From the NCBI RefSeq assembly GCF_020404745.1, contig NZ_JAIZAP010000007.1:124001-188000 (forward strand): DNA of 64,000 nt, written 5' to 3'. The position numbers and the translations under genes are program-made. Position 1 is the stretch's first letter. Each line of letters opens with the position of its first letter. The stretch comes from Aquibacillus saliphilus. GTDB lineage: Bacteria; Bacillota; Bacilli; Bacillales; Amphibacillaceae. Under the pieces are notes generated by a model that was not told where the DNA came from, searched no databases, and worked only from the letters and a program-made list of their open reading frames with translations. Below, piece after piece: positions 26,108 to 34,850 of the stretch.

Positions 26108-27004
26108 TTGAATAAAACGGTGAAATATTTAACATATAAGTCATTGAATAAAATATATCAACTTAAATATGGTGCACTAAAGTCTAACAAATCAAACCGC
26201 AGGATTATGTTCTTTCCGGAAATACCTCGGGAATTTTACTGTGTAAGCAGAATTTGTCGACTTCTTAAAATAGAAATGATTGGCTACAGTTCTTCTATTA
26301 ACCCTCCATTAGTAATTGCTTTTGAAGATTCCACTGAATCCAACTTAGATGTTAATGAATATATAAAACGAACACATAGGGTCGATTTTACTGCAGACAT
26401 CCTAAATGTAGATTGTACCAATATAAGTAAGAGTTACGTAGGAGAAATTTTTAAAACGGTTTTTAATTATTCATTGAATGTCGATCCTACTGAATTTACA
26501 GGTGAAGTTGTAAAAAAGTCAGATATAAATGGTTTACATGATGGGCAAATAATAAGCTGTCCAGTTGAGGAATCAAAAGTGGATAAGGAAGCTTCTTATA
26601 CAGTTCTTGTCGATAATACGATAACCGAGGATGACAATACTGTAGAAGATTTAAGGGTTTCTATTATGGGAGGGCAAATTCCATTAGTTTATCAGAAAAG
26701 AAGAAATATAAGTAATAGATTTGCAAATGTTAACGAATCAATAATCATCGGAAATAAGGATAGGCTTTTTAGCAAGGAAGAGCAATCGAATATTTTAGAG
26801 TTTTCTGATAGGATGGGACTTAATCTTGGCGAACTAGACATCTTAAGAGATAAAAAAACGAAGCGGATCTATATAGTTGATGTTAACAAGACAATGACAG
26901 GTCCACCTCCACAATTAACTCGAAAAGACTTTTTGCGAGCGTTATTAATACTAGCGAATGGTTTCGAAAAGAATATTGTAACTAAACAAAACTTGGAAAC
27001 TTAG
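26108..27004 (+). CDS. ATP-grasp-like protein of the surface polysaccharide locus
   Basis: A 298-residue soluble protein. The C-terminal part, LGELDILRDKKTKRIYIVDVNKTMTGPP at about 250-278, has the pattern of the ATP-grasp fold end (a conserved acidic residue, then D-V-N with metal-binding Asp and Asn), seen in uncharacterised proteins of capsule and exopolysaccharide loci. The N-terminal two thirds (FFPEIPREFYCVSRICRLLKI and AFEDST) is not familiar. Such proteins may ligate or modify a glycan precursor, but I would not name a substrate. I place the start at TTG 26108 because GGAGG at 26095-26099 is correctly spaced; GTG 26093 overlaps that site. The flippase gene follows 8 bp later. Confidence 0.6.
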   Translation: MNKTVKYLTYKSLNKIYQLKYGALKSNKSNRRIMFFPEIPREFYCVSRICRLLKIEMIGYSSSINPPLVIAFEDSTESNLDVNEYIKRTHRVDFTADILNVDCTNISKSYVGEIFKTVFNYSLNVDPTEFTGEVVKKSDINGLHDGQIISCPVEESKVDKEASYTVLVDNTITEDDNTVEDLRVSIMGGQIPLVYQKRRNISNRFANVNESIIIGNKDRLFSKEEQSNILEFSDRMGLNLGELDILRDKKTKRIYIVDVNKTMTGPPPQLTRKDFLRALLILANGFEKNIVTKQNLET

Positions 27005-27012
27005 GTGAAAAT

Positions 27013-28431
27013 ATGTCTTTTTTTAAAAATTCCTTGTGGTCATTTACAGGTCAAGTAGGTATTCAGTTTCTTGGAGTATTAACGAACATTGTGCTAGCAA
27101 GAATGCTATATCCTGAGATTTTTGGTGTACTAGGGATGGCAATGGTATTTGCGGGTGTTGTTATCATTACCCAAGAAGCTGGACTGAGTTCATACATAGT
27201 ATATAAAACGCCGCTAACAAAACCTTTGGTTAGTACTAGCTTTTGGTTGAACGTTATCTTATCATTTCTATTATCCGCATTATTATTTTCTCTCTCGGGA
27301 CTGATTGGTGACTTTTATAATAATACCCAGGTAACTGCAATAGTAAAATTTATTGCAATAGGTTCATTCCTTGGTGGATTTTTTATCACAAGTCGTGCAG
27401 TTTTAATGAGGGAAAAGAATTTCAAATTAATTGCAAAAGTTGATTTAATTAGTGAATTAATCGCTAGTATTTCGGCAATTATCCTAGCTGTTCTAGGCTA
27501 TCATTTATTAGCGATTTCAGTAAGGTATGTAATGAGACCGGCATTACAATCTATTATCTATCTATCAATAAAAGGAAAAGACGTATTAGGGAAGTTTGAT
27601 ATCAAATCGATGAAATCTATTGTTCCGTATAGTAGTAATGTATTAGGTACTCAATTGATGGCATACATGAACAATAATATCGATTATCTGTTTGTTGGTA
27701 GAATCTATGGAAGTTATACGTTAGGTTTATACACAATGGCTTGGCAATGGGGTTCATTAATAAGGTTTTATATCGCGGGTTCTATAGGTAAAGTAGCTTT
27801 TCCTGAATTGTCTAGATTGAACAATGATTACGAAGCAATAAAAGTTAAATATTTAGACCTGACAAGAAAATTGGCATTCATCGCTTTTCCGATATGCTTT
27901 GGTATATCAGCAGTAGCCGATAGCTTTATTGTTATCTTTTATGGGGTGGAATGGAAAAACGTTGGTCCTCTATTACAAATTCTAGTACTCTCAGGTGCTA
28001 TTAATGCAGTGGGTAGTATTGGAGGACAAGTTTTCCGCGCAACTGGCCGGCCGAAAATAGAACTCATTCTAAGTAGTATCGTTTTCGTTTCCTCTTTACT
28101 TTTACTTTTTATCGCTACACGTTTTTCTATTATTTATGTTGCGATAGCAGAAGTTATAAAACTTTCCATCTTAGAGTCATTTAAAGTTAAATTCCTAATA
28201 AATCATATTAATTTGAAAGTGAAAGAACTTGTTAGCGTTATCTATGGAAGCTTACTTTCAGCACTAGTAATGTTTGGTGTTGTCAAAGGTATTCAGTTGT
28301 TTATTGGGAGCCTCTATGTATCCTTTATCATCTCAATCGTAGTTGGATTTTTGACATATATGCTCGTCTCGAATTTGATCAATAAAACCATGCTTAATTG
28401 GGCGTTGTCAAAGCTCAAATTTAATAGATGA
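27013..28431 (+). CDS. MOP superfamily polysaccharide flippase (Wzx/TuaB-like)
   Basis: A 472-residue membrane protein with 12-14 hydrophobic helices that flips lipid-linked oligosaccharide across the membrane. Features of the polysaccharide exporter family include SLWSFTGQVGIQFLGVLTNIVLARML at the N terminus, ARMLYPEIFGVLGM, QEAGLSSYIVYK near 57, NNNIDYLFVGRIYGSYTLGLYTMAWQWGSLI near 215-245, KVAFPELSRLNNDYE and the FRATGRPKIEL loop near 340. This matches the WzxC/TuaB branch. It follows the ATP-grasp-like gene by 8 bp. The transcript ends at a hairpin before the convergent polymerase gene. Confidence 0.9.
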   Translation: MSFFKNSLWSFTGQVGIQFLGVLTNIVLARMLYPEIFGVLGMAMVFAGVVIITQEAGLSSYIVYKTPLTKPLVSTSFWLNVILSFLLSALLFSLSGLIGDFYNNTQVTAIVKFIAIGSFLGGFFITSRAVLMREKNFKLIAKVDLISELIASISAIILAVLGYHLLAISVRYVMRPALQSIIYLSIKGKDVLGKFDIKSMKSIVPYSSNVLGTQLMAYMNNNIDYLFVGRIYGSYTLGLYTMAWQWGSLIRFYIAGSIGKVAFPELSRLNNDYEAIKVKYLDLTRKLAFIAFPICFGISAVADSFIVIFYGVEWKNVGPLLQILVLSGAINAVGSIGGQVFRATGRPKIELILSSIVFVSSLLLLFIATRFSIIYVAIAEVIKLSILESFKVKFLINHINLKVKELVSVIYGSLLSALVMFGVVKGIQLFIGSLYVSFIISIVVGFLTYMLVSNLINKTMLNWALSKLKFNR

Positions 28432-28437
28432 AAAGTA

Positions 28438-28468
28438 GAAATGGTTGCAAACCGCGGCCATTTTTTTG
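28438..28468 (+). terminator. Intrinsic terminator after the flippase
   Basis: AAATGGTTGC pairs with GCGGCCATTT (10 bp with G-T pairs) across an AAACC loop, followed by TTTT. Confidence 0.75.
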
Positions 28469-28538
28469 GTGGTTATAGAAGCTGTTTTTACTATAATTTA
28501 CATGCTGATTTAGTCCATGCCCCGTGTTAAGCATTGGA

Positions 28539-29900
28539 TTAACCCTCAAAACGCAATTCTTTATTATTCAAAAGACCGATTAGGACAAAGAACACGATCA
28601 TTGATTCGATATTGAAGAAAGATTCTGCAACATATCCCATCACTGCATAAGCAACAACAATACTGTTTATCGTAGCAGCAAGGATTTTTTTGTCGATACG
28701 CTTCCTTTTATTAATTGAAATTAAAAAAGTTCGCACGAGTAGATAAATGAGAAATAGTCCATAGACAATCATACCTAGGATTCCATATCGGGCTAATATA
28801 TATAGATAAGTATTATCGGCGAATGATAACCCCTGTTTCATAGGTCCTATACCTACGATAGGGGATTGTTTGAATTTATCGATGTTAATTTCCCAGTAAT
28901 AATATCTACTTTTGAAACTTCCTACCGACTCAAGTGATTCCTTTACTCTTTGTCGTCTATCATAGTCGCTCTCATCATAGGAATGGTTGTCTGAGTAACC
29001 TCCAGATCCGAGATCAAGTGTATTTGTGATACTAGTTACTGCTGAACCAAGATAGGGAATGTGAGGTATTAAAATAAATCCAATTCCGACAAATACAAGT
29101 AATGCAATGGTTGTTTTTATCAGGATCTTTTTAATAGAAGTAACTCTAATCATTAACTGATAAAGACCAATATATATTACTATTCCAAATCCTGTTATTA
29201 CCGTAGTTCTTGAAGTTGTTAGAAATAGACTAACGATAGTTAATAACGTTAGGCTATAAAGCATTATCGCATGTTTATTGGCAGTTATTTTATACATATA
29301 TAGGATCGACAATAAGCCAATCAACACAATGAGTAAAAACGATCCGTAAACATTTGGGTTTCCTAAAGTACTAGTGATACGTTGCTGATCAACAATCATC
29401 ATATGTAGGCTACTGCTCTTCGTATATAAAAGACCGATGTGATTATTACTATTAAACAAATTAAAGAACTGAACAATACCAAATAACTCGATTGTTAATA
29501 TCGTCCACATCGCTATCGAAATGAATTTATTTAAATCATAAATAAAAAATAATGCGAACAAATAAAACGTGAAATAATAAACGTATCTGTACAGTTCATA
29601 AATATCGGTCAGTGCTGTATCCTCTGGAAATAGGATACTTCCATAAATGGTTGAAATAGTAACGCTGAGGCAGGAAATAATAAGGAATAAGACCACAAAA
29701 TCTCGTTTCAAGATAGTAATCCAATTCTTTAAACGGCGATCTTGGATTAAATAATAGCATAAAAAAAGAAAGCTAATACCAAGAATCGACAGGTCGATTA
29801 GCTTTATCGAGATACTACCAAACAGAATTCCTGGGGCAGGAGCAAGTAGTACCATTAACAGCAAAAAGGAACTGATTTGTGTTGAGTTGAAATTCTTCAT
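28539..29900 (-). CDS. O-antigen ligase/Wzy-type polysaccharide polymerase
   Basis: A 453-residue membrane protein with about 11-12 hydrophobic helices and one long extracytoplasmic loop at about residues 285-350, the layout of the Wzy_C (O-antigen ligase/polymerase) superfamily. The loop contains SRYYYWEINIDKFKQSPIVGIGPMKQGLS, a recognisable core, followed by FADNTYLYILARYGILGMIVYGLFL with the conserved aromatic and Gly residues. It probably polymerises the repeat unit flipped by the neighbouring Wzx. It is transcribed with the GT2 gene upstream of it (53-bp gap), opposite to the flippase. Exact linkage cannot be predicted. Confidence 0.85.
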   Translation of the reverse strand: MKNFNSTQISSFLLLMVLLAPAPGILFGSISIKLIDLSILGISFLFLCYYLIQDRRLKNWITILKRDFVVLFLIISCLSVTISTIYGSILFPEDTALTDIYELYRYVYYFTFYLFALFFIYDLNKFISIAMWTILTIELFGIVQFFNLFNSNNHIGLLYTKSSSLHMMIVDQQRITSTLGNPNVYGSFLLIVLIGLLSILYMYKITANKHAIMLYSLTLLTIVSLFLTTSRTTVITGFGIVIYIGLYQLMIRVTSIKKILIKTTIALLVFVGIGFILIPHIPYLGSAVTSITNTLDLGSGGYSDNHSYDESDYDRRQRVKESLESVGSFKSRYYYWEINIDKFKQSPIVGIGPMKQGLSFADNTYLYILARYGILGMIVYGLFLIYLLVRTFLISINKRKRIDKKILAATINSIVVAYAVMGYVAESFFNIESMIVFFVLIGLLNNKELRFEG

Positions 29901-29953
29901 CGCTTAAAAATCTCCCTATCGTCTACAAGTAACCAATAATAATTACACAAAGA

Positions 29954-30739
29954 TTAGTAGTTGAAAAATGCTAGAAAACAGTTAGCTATCGAGCGTTTTT
30001 CTTTAATCAAATTATAATTCTTTATAATGAATGCTACCAACAGTACTAGTCCTTGAAATCTTCCAAACAAACGTTTGAACATGGGTCCCTTACCAACTAA
30101 TGTTTCCACGTCGAATATATGCAAAGTATCCTTTATCGGGTGATACGATAGTAGTTTAGGCACATAGTCAATCTGGTATCCTTTGTTTTTTAAATCCATT
30201 AGAAATATGTTTTCTTCCCCGGACTTATATCTAGTGCCAAGTCCAAATGATTCATCAAAGCCAATGGTATAATCGGGAACTCTTTTCGTTTGAACGAAAA
30301 TATCGATCGATGCTTGTTGTAAAACTCTTCTCCTTGAAATATTGTTTTCTTCCTCAACGGGATAAACTTTAGGATATCTGTTTTTAATCGGATCCTTATG
30401 CATAAAGCAAGCTATTTGCCGTGAAGGACGTTTAAAAAATTGTTCTATATATTCAAAAGCATCTTCTTTATACCAACAATCGTCATCAGAAAAGGTAAGA
30501 ATATCCCCGTTTACATGTTCTAAACCAACATTTCTTGCAAGAGATAGCCCTCGTTTGTCTAGTTCAATATGGTTAAAAGAAAAACTATATCCGGCTAGCA
30601 GGGTGTTTATGACATTGTGATTGTCTTGGCTGATAACAATTAGCTCAAAGTCTTGATTCGTCTGGCTCTCTAAACTATTAAATAGTTGCTTAAGGTCTTG
30701 TTGAGATGTCCCGAGTGTTGGTAACAAGAGTGAAATCAT
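29954..30739 (-). CDS. Family 2 glycosyltransferase
   Basis: A 261-residue GT-A enzyme. The N-terminal ISLLLPTLGTSQQDLKQLFNSLESQTNQDFELIVISQ is a standard GT2 opening; GLSLARNVGLEHVNGDILTFSDDDCWY at about 65-91 holds the nucleotide-sugar and metal-binding DDD (DxD-like) motif; a conserved SGEENIFLMDLKNKGYQIDYVP segment carries the catalytic-base region near 175-195. No membrane helix apart from a hydrophobic C-terminal stretch. It should add one sugar to the repeat unit on the cytoplasmic face. Donor unknown. GAGACTCG-like ribosome binding site upstream on the minus strand is acceptable. Confidence 0.88.
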   Translation of the reverse strand: MISLLLPTLGTSQQDLKQLFNSLESQTNQDFELIVISQDNHNVINTLLAGYSFSFNHIELDKRGLSLARNVGLEHVNGDILTFSDDDCWYKEDAFEYIEQFFKRPSRQIACFMHKDPIKNRYPKVYPVEEENNISRRRVLQQASIDIFVQTKRVPDYTIGFDESFGLGTRYKSGEENIFLMDLKNKGYQIDYVPKLLSYHPIKDTLHIFDVETLVGKGPMFKRLFGRFQGLVLLVAFIIKNYNLIKEKRSIANCFLAFFNY

Positions 30740-31070
30740 TTTCGAGTCTCCTTATCTAAAAGCCTTATACAAGATTGGTATCTATTTTGACTTGGATTTT
30801 AAAACCTCGTCGGAATGGTAATAACTATAGAATCTATAAGTTAATCGATAAAAGAAAGAGTGTAGTCCTTTCAACTATAGCAATCGAATGCTAAAAACGA
30901 TGTCTTTTGTTATTAAGTTTTAGTCAATTAATCTTTACCAACACTTAAAAATTAAATGGAAGATTTGATGTTATTATTTACATGCTTTAGACAAAACAAA
31001 CGTGGGAGTGCAGAATTCTTATTTGAAAATGACCTTTTATAGGAAGACGTAAGCACAAAGGATGATTTTG
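30740..31070. other. Divergent intergenic region between two glycosyltransferase genes
   Basis: About 330 bp. It should contain the promoters of the minus-strand GT2-polymerase pair and of the plus-strand GT4 gene, but no convincing -35/-10 pair stands out and no small gene is supported. Confidence 0.4.
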
Positions 31071-32243
31071 TTGAAAATTTTATACATGTCTTGGTTCTCA
31101 TCAGGAGAAGGATCGAAAATTCATGCCAAAGAGTTTGCTCATGCAATGGAGCTATTAGGAAACGATGTAATTACAAAAGACCTGTCTATCAATAACACGC
31201 AATATACAAATGTCAATAACTCAGTGAACAAGGAGAAAAACCGTCGTTCAAGTGTACTAAGAGAATTGAAATCATTAGTAATGGTGGTGATTCGATTTTT
31301 AAGATTAATTTACTATTTGATTCTGTATAAGCCTGAACTGATTATCTATCGGTACTCAATCTATGATATAAGCGGAATTTTAGCTGCTAAATTATATAAA
31401 GTACCAATTGTATATGAAATCAATGGCTCGATTGAATATGAGCGGAACATTGCCAATAGGTTTTATCTTAAACAATTAGTTACTGCTTCTGAACAATATA
31501 TTTTCAACGAATCAAACTTAGTATTACTAGTATCAAATGAGTTAAAACGGTATTTTTCCAATAAAAACTATTACCTTGAAAACACCTTAGTTGTTCCAAA
31601 TGGCGTAGATATGGACAAATTTACTGTTAATACCACGTTGCCAAAAGAAATAGAAAGTATTAAACAATTATGGTCGACCAAGAAGGTCATTGGTTTTTTA
31701 GGTAGCTTGAAGTCTTGGCATGGAGCAGAGAGAATCATTGAGATCTTTCCAGACATCCTTGAAAAAAATAAAGAGGTAAGGTATTTAATCATTGGTGATG
31801 GGGATAGAAGAGCTGAGACTGAATCGAAAATTAAGCAATATAATTTGCAAGACTATGTTTATATAACGGGTTTTCAGGACTATACTATAATACCTTCCAT
31901 ACTAGATGTGATTGATATTGCAGTAGCTCCGTATCATACCATTGATTTCTTTCACTTTTCTCCACTTAAGGTTATGGAATACATGGCAAAAGGAAAACCG
32001 GTGGTTGCTCCTGCGCTAGGTCAATGTGTTGATTTAATTGGACATGACCATGGCATTTTGCTGAAGGAAAATACGGATGCATGTCTCACCAATTCAATCT
32101 TAACACTAGTAATGGATGAACATTTGGCTAGGAATATGGGGATAAAAGCTCGCAAGTTCATTGAACAAAACTACACATGGAAACAGAATGCAAGAAGGAT
32201 TGAAGAAGCATTACAAGGAAAACGTATAAGGAGACCTAGGTGA
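31071..32243 (+). CDS. Family 4 glycosyltransferase
   Basis: A 390-residue GT-B enzyme. The N terminus KILYMSWFSSGEGSKIHAKEFAHAMELLGNDV is typical of GT4 acceptor domains. The donor domain shows VPNGVDMDKF near 178, KKVIGFLGSLKSWHGAERIIE near 205, YLIIGDGDRRAE, and FSPLKVMEYMAKGKPVVAPALG near 300-321, the EX7E-type region that binds the nucleotide sugar. I chose TTG 31071, spaced correctly from AAAGGA, over ATG 31062. It overlaps the next gene by one base in a TGATG junction, indicating translational coupling. Donor and linkage unknown. Confidence 0.9.
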   Translation: MKILYMSWFSSGEGSKIHAKEFAHAMELLGNDVITKDLSINNTQYTNVNNSVNKEKNRRSSVLRELKSLVMVVIRFLRLIYYLILYKPELIIYRYSIYDISGILAAKLYKVPIVYEINGSIEYERNIANRFYLKQLVTASEQYIFNESNLVLLVSNELKRYFSNKNYYLENTLVVPNGVDMDKFTVNTTLPKEIESIKQLWSTKKVIGFLGSLKSWHGAERIIEIFPDILEKNKEVRYLIIGDGDRRAETESKIKQYNLQDYVYITGFQDYTIIPSILDVIDIAVAPYHTIDFFHFSPLKVMEYMAKGKPVVAPALGQCVDLIGHDHGILLKENTDACLTNSILTLVMDEHLARNMGIKARKFIEQNYTWKQNARRIEEALQGKRIRRPR

Positions 32244-33010
32244 TGACGAGAAACGAGTCATTAGTATCCATTATTACCCCAGCTTTTAATTCAGAAAGAT
32301 TTATTGGATCGACAATTGATTCGGTAAAAAAACAAACGTATTTAAATTGGGAAATGATTATCATTGATGATTGTTCCACTGATCGAACTGTTGAGCTTGT
32401 GGAAGAGAAGAGGCAAAAAGACGATCGGATTAAACTGATTCGCCTAGCGGAAAATAGTGGGGCAGCTGTTGCTAGAAATGCTGGCATTAATAGTGCTCAG
32501 GGTAAATTTATAGCTTTTTTAGATAGTGATGATCTATGGACAGATAATAAATTAGAAGAACAAATCCTTTTTATGACTAAAAACAATTATGCGTTTACTT
32601 TTAGTAGCTATTCAATTATGGATGAAGAAGGTAATGTCAATCAAGTTAAAAAGATTTTTGTTCCAAAAGAAGTTACATACAAATCATTGCTTAGGAGCCC
32701 TGGGACAGTAGGCTGTTTAACTGTCATACTAGATAAGGATAAAATAGAAGATGTTGAGATGCCCAATATTAAATCAAGACAAGACTTTGCATTATGGCTG
32801 AAGATACTTCGAAGCGGGAAAAAAGCATTTGGTTTAAACAAAACGTTAGCACATTACCGAAAAGTATCAGGCTCTATTTCTAGTAATAAAATAAAGGCAG
32901 CCCAAAAAAATTGGCATGTGTATCGCAGGCTGGAAAAATTAAATACGGTCAGCGCCTCTTGGTATTTTGCTAACTATGCTGTTCGTGCCATCAAAAAAAC
33001 CTATTTTTAG
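32243..33010 (+). CDS. Family 2 glycosyltransferase (TuaG/EpsE-like)
   Basis: A 255-residue GT-A enzyme with the classical opening VSIITPAFNSERFIGSTIDSVKKQTYLNWEMIIIDDCSTDRTVE, the ARNAGINSAQGKFIAFLDSDDLW segment with the DSDD metal-binding motif near 85-95, and the SRQDFALWLKILRSGKKAFGLNKTLAHYR catalytic-base region near 175-205, as in TuaG-like enzymes. Start could be GTG 32240 or ATG 32243; both are within range of AAGGAG at 32228. It is coupled to the upstream GT4 gene. A weak hairpin (ACCCGG/CCGGGT, 33032-33059, then TATTTTT) follows and may terminate transcription. Confidence 0.88.
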   Translation: MTRNESLVSIITPAFNSERFIGSTIDSVKKQTYLNWEMIIIDDCSTDRTVELVEEKRQKDDRIKLIRLAENSGAAVARNAGINSAQGKFIAFLDSDDLWTDNKLEEQILFMTKNNYAFTFSSYSIMDEEGNVNQVKKIFVPKEVTYKSLLRSPGTVGCLTVILDKDKIEDVEMPNIKSRQDFALWLKILRSGKKAFGLNKTLAHYRKVSGSISSNKIKAAQKNWHVYRRLEKLNTVSASWYFANYAVRAIKKTYF

Positions 33011-33140
33011 TTGTTGAGATCTCCAAACTACACCCGGTGCTGCATTTTTGGTTCCGGGTATTTTTCCTGAACAGATATAGTTCTCGTAAATTTTTCTGGG
33101 CTAAGTTACAAATGAAGCTTGTTAAGAGGAGGTGAATCAA

Positions 33141-34424
33141 GTGTTAGCTAAACTGGTGTTCTTAGTTGGTACATTAATAAGAAATAAGAAGATATTTTCA
33201 AGTCTACGATTTTTAAGGAAAACAGATAAATGGGACATCAAACAATTAGAGAAATACCAGCTCAAAAAATGTCGAGAATTATTAAATTGGGCTTATAATA
33301 ACTCTGAATTTTACCGAGAGAAGTTCAATGAATATCATGTAACTCCAGACCAACTTAAAACATTAGCAGATTTAAAAAAGTTTCCTGTTACAGAGAAATC
33401 GGACTTATTAAATTTTAATAATGACATACAAATAAATAAAGGCTTTAGAAAGTTATTTTTTTCGGAGACTTCAGGTAGCACTGGTCAACCATTGGTTTTT
33501 TATCGAGACCAGGAATGGGATGCCAGACATCGGTCAGCCATTTTTAGAGGCTACTCGTGGTATAACGTAAAACCATGGGAGCGAAATGGTTACTTTTGGG
33601 GCTATAATATCGATGCCAAAAAAAGCAGAAAAATAAAGCTAGCAGATTTTTTAGTTAACAGATTTCGATTGTTCTCCTATAAAGAAGAGGATGTACTGAA
33701 TTTCACTAATAAGTTAAAGAAAGCGGCTTATCTTGAAGGCTATTCATCAATGATTTATCAAGTGGCGAAAATAGTTAATCAAAAGGGCGTACCTGAAAAG
33801 TACAATCTAAAAATGATTAAAGGCACATCAGAAAAGATCTTTGATAAGTATCATGAAGAAGTTAGAAAGGCATTTGGTAAGAAAATAATTAATGAATACG
33901 GTGCAGCTGAAGCGGGAATTATTGCATTTGAATGCCCAGCAGGGAACATGCATATTACGATGGAAAATGTAATCGTTGAAGAAGAAAATGGTGAAGCAAT
34001 TATAACTAATTTACTGTCAAAATCCTTTCCAATTGTTCGATACAAATTAGGTGATTACATAAAGGTAAATAAAGAAAAGAAGTGTTCGTGTGGACGAGAG
34101 CATTCTATTATTGAAGCTGTCATGGGAAGGATAGGAAAATCAATCAAAGGTAAAAAAGACAACTATCCTAGCTTAGTCTTTTATTATGTATTTAAAAACT
34201 TGGCCTTAAATGAAAAGTTAACGTTAAATTACCAAGCCCACCAGGATAAAGTTGGCGAAATACTAGTCTACGTCGAGAAGAAGTTAACCGGTAAGGAAAA
34301 GATGTTAGTGAAAAAAGAATTCGAGAAATATTTACAACATGATGTCAAAGTTGAACTGCAGGATGGACATCAGATAGAAAGAAGAGATGGAAAGATGAAG
34401 GACTTCGTTTCTAATTTGGATTAG
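33141..34424 (+). CDS. CapK/PaaK-like adenylate-forming enzyme
   Basis: A 427-residue member of the phenylacetate-CoA ligase-like (CapK) group of the ANL superfamily, which is found in many capsule and exopolysaccharide loci. Visible motifs are LLNWAYNNSEFYREKF near 50-65, the ATP-binding loop ETSGSTGQPLVFYRDQEW near 112-130, KGTSEKIF near 230, the NEYGAAEAGIIAFEC segment near 250-265 and RYKLGDYIKV near 300. Its substrate in polysaccharide loci has not been settled; modification of the glycan with an acyl or amino-acid-like group is possible. GTG 33141 is favoured by AGGAGGTG at 33127-33134. A galE relic follows 12 bp after the stop. Confidence 0.85.
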   Translation: MLAKLVFLVGTLIRNKKIFSSLRFLRKTDKWDIKQLEKYQLKKCRELLNWAYNNSEFYREKFNEYHVTPDQLKTLADLKKFPVTEKSDLLNFNNDIQINKGFRKLFFSETSGSTGQPLVFYRDQEWDARHRSAIFRGYSWYNVKPWERNGYFWGYNIDAKKSRKIKLADFLVNRFRLFSYKEEDVLNFTNKLKKAAYLEGYSSMIYQVAKIVNQKGVPEKYNLKMIKGTSEKIFDKYHEEVRKAFGKKIINEYGAAEAGIIAFECPAGNMHITMENVIVEEENGEAIITNLLSKSFPIVRYKLGDYIKVNKEKKCSCGREHSIIEAVMGRIGKSIKGKKDNYPSLVFYYVFKNLALNEKLTLNYQAHQDKVGEILVYVEKKLTGKEKMLVKKEFEKYLQHDVKVELQDGHQIERRDGKMKDFVSNLD

Positions 34425-34435
34425 GAGTGGGACTT

Positions 34436-34571
34436 TTGATAATAGTAGTTACTGGTCGAGCAGGTTACATTCAAGGCTAAACAGGAGTTAGACTGGTCAG
34501 CAGATAGAGATCTTGTGACTATGTGTGAAGGTGCATGGAGATGGCAGTTGAAAAATAATACTGGTGTTTAA
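34436..34571 (+). pseudogene. galE: Relic of a UDP-glucose 4-epimerase gene (galE) with a large internal deletion
   Basis: From TTG 34436 the frame reads MIIVVTGRAGYI, the exact shape of the GalE NAD-binding start (usually VTGGAGYIG), and then stops at 34478-34480. In another frame, 34476-34571 reads AKQELDWSADRDLVTMCEGA then WRWQLKNNTGV and a stop, which is the conserved GalE C terminus (LGW..DRDL..MC.DAW.WQ..NP.G). The two ends are joined near 34470-34475, so about 290 codons between them are gone. The relic keeps a ribosome binding site (TAGGAGTGG). Both fragments are short, but having the correct N and C termini of the same protein in order is unlikely by chance. Confidence 0.75.
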
Positions 34572-34632
34572 TTTGGCTGATATAGGGAAATGGTCTATTC
34601 TTGTCTTAAGAATTTACATGTATTTTACTTTT

Positions 34633-34661
34633 AAATGTGCTATAGTAACTAGAGCACATTT
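34633..34661. promoter_or_regulatory. Inverted repeat over an extended -10 box upstream of the second tagO-like gene
   Basis: AAATGTGCT (34633-34641) and AGCACATTT (34653-34661) are perfect 9-bp arms 11 bp apart, with TGCTATAGT, an extended -10 match, starting in the left arm. This is the layout of a repressor site over a promoter. A second inverted pair, AATTTCATAAT at 34689-34699 with ATTATGAAATT at 34751-34761, lies further downstream. The rest of the 34572-34850 gap shows nothing else. Confidence 0.5.
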
Positions 34662-34850
34662 GAATTAATTTACAAAAAATTAATAATCAATTTCATAATA
34701 CTTATTTACTGCCATCCAGGATTACCTTTTCTATATGGCTTGATATTGTGATTATGAAATTAACTCATATATGAAACTTTTAGTCTTAGTTAACGTCTAA
34801 TTATATGTACGTTATATTAAGTTTGGTATGGTCTCAGGGGGAAAGTTAAG

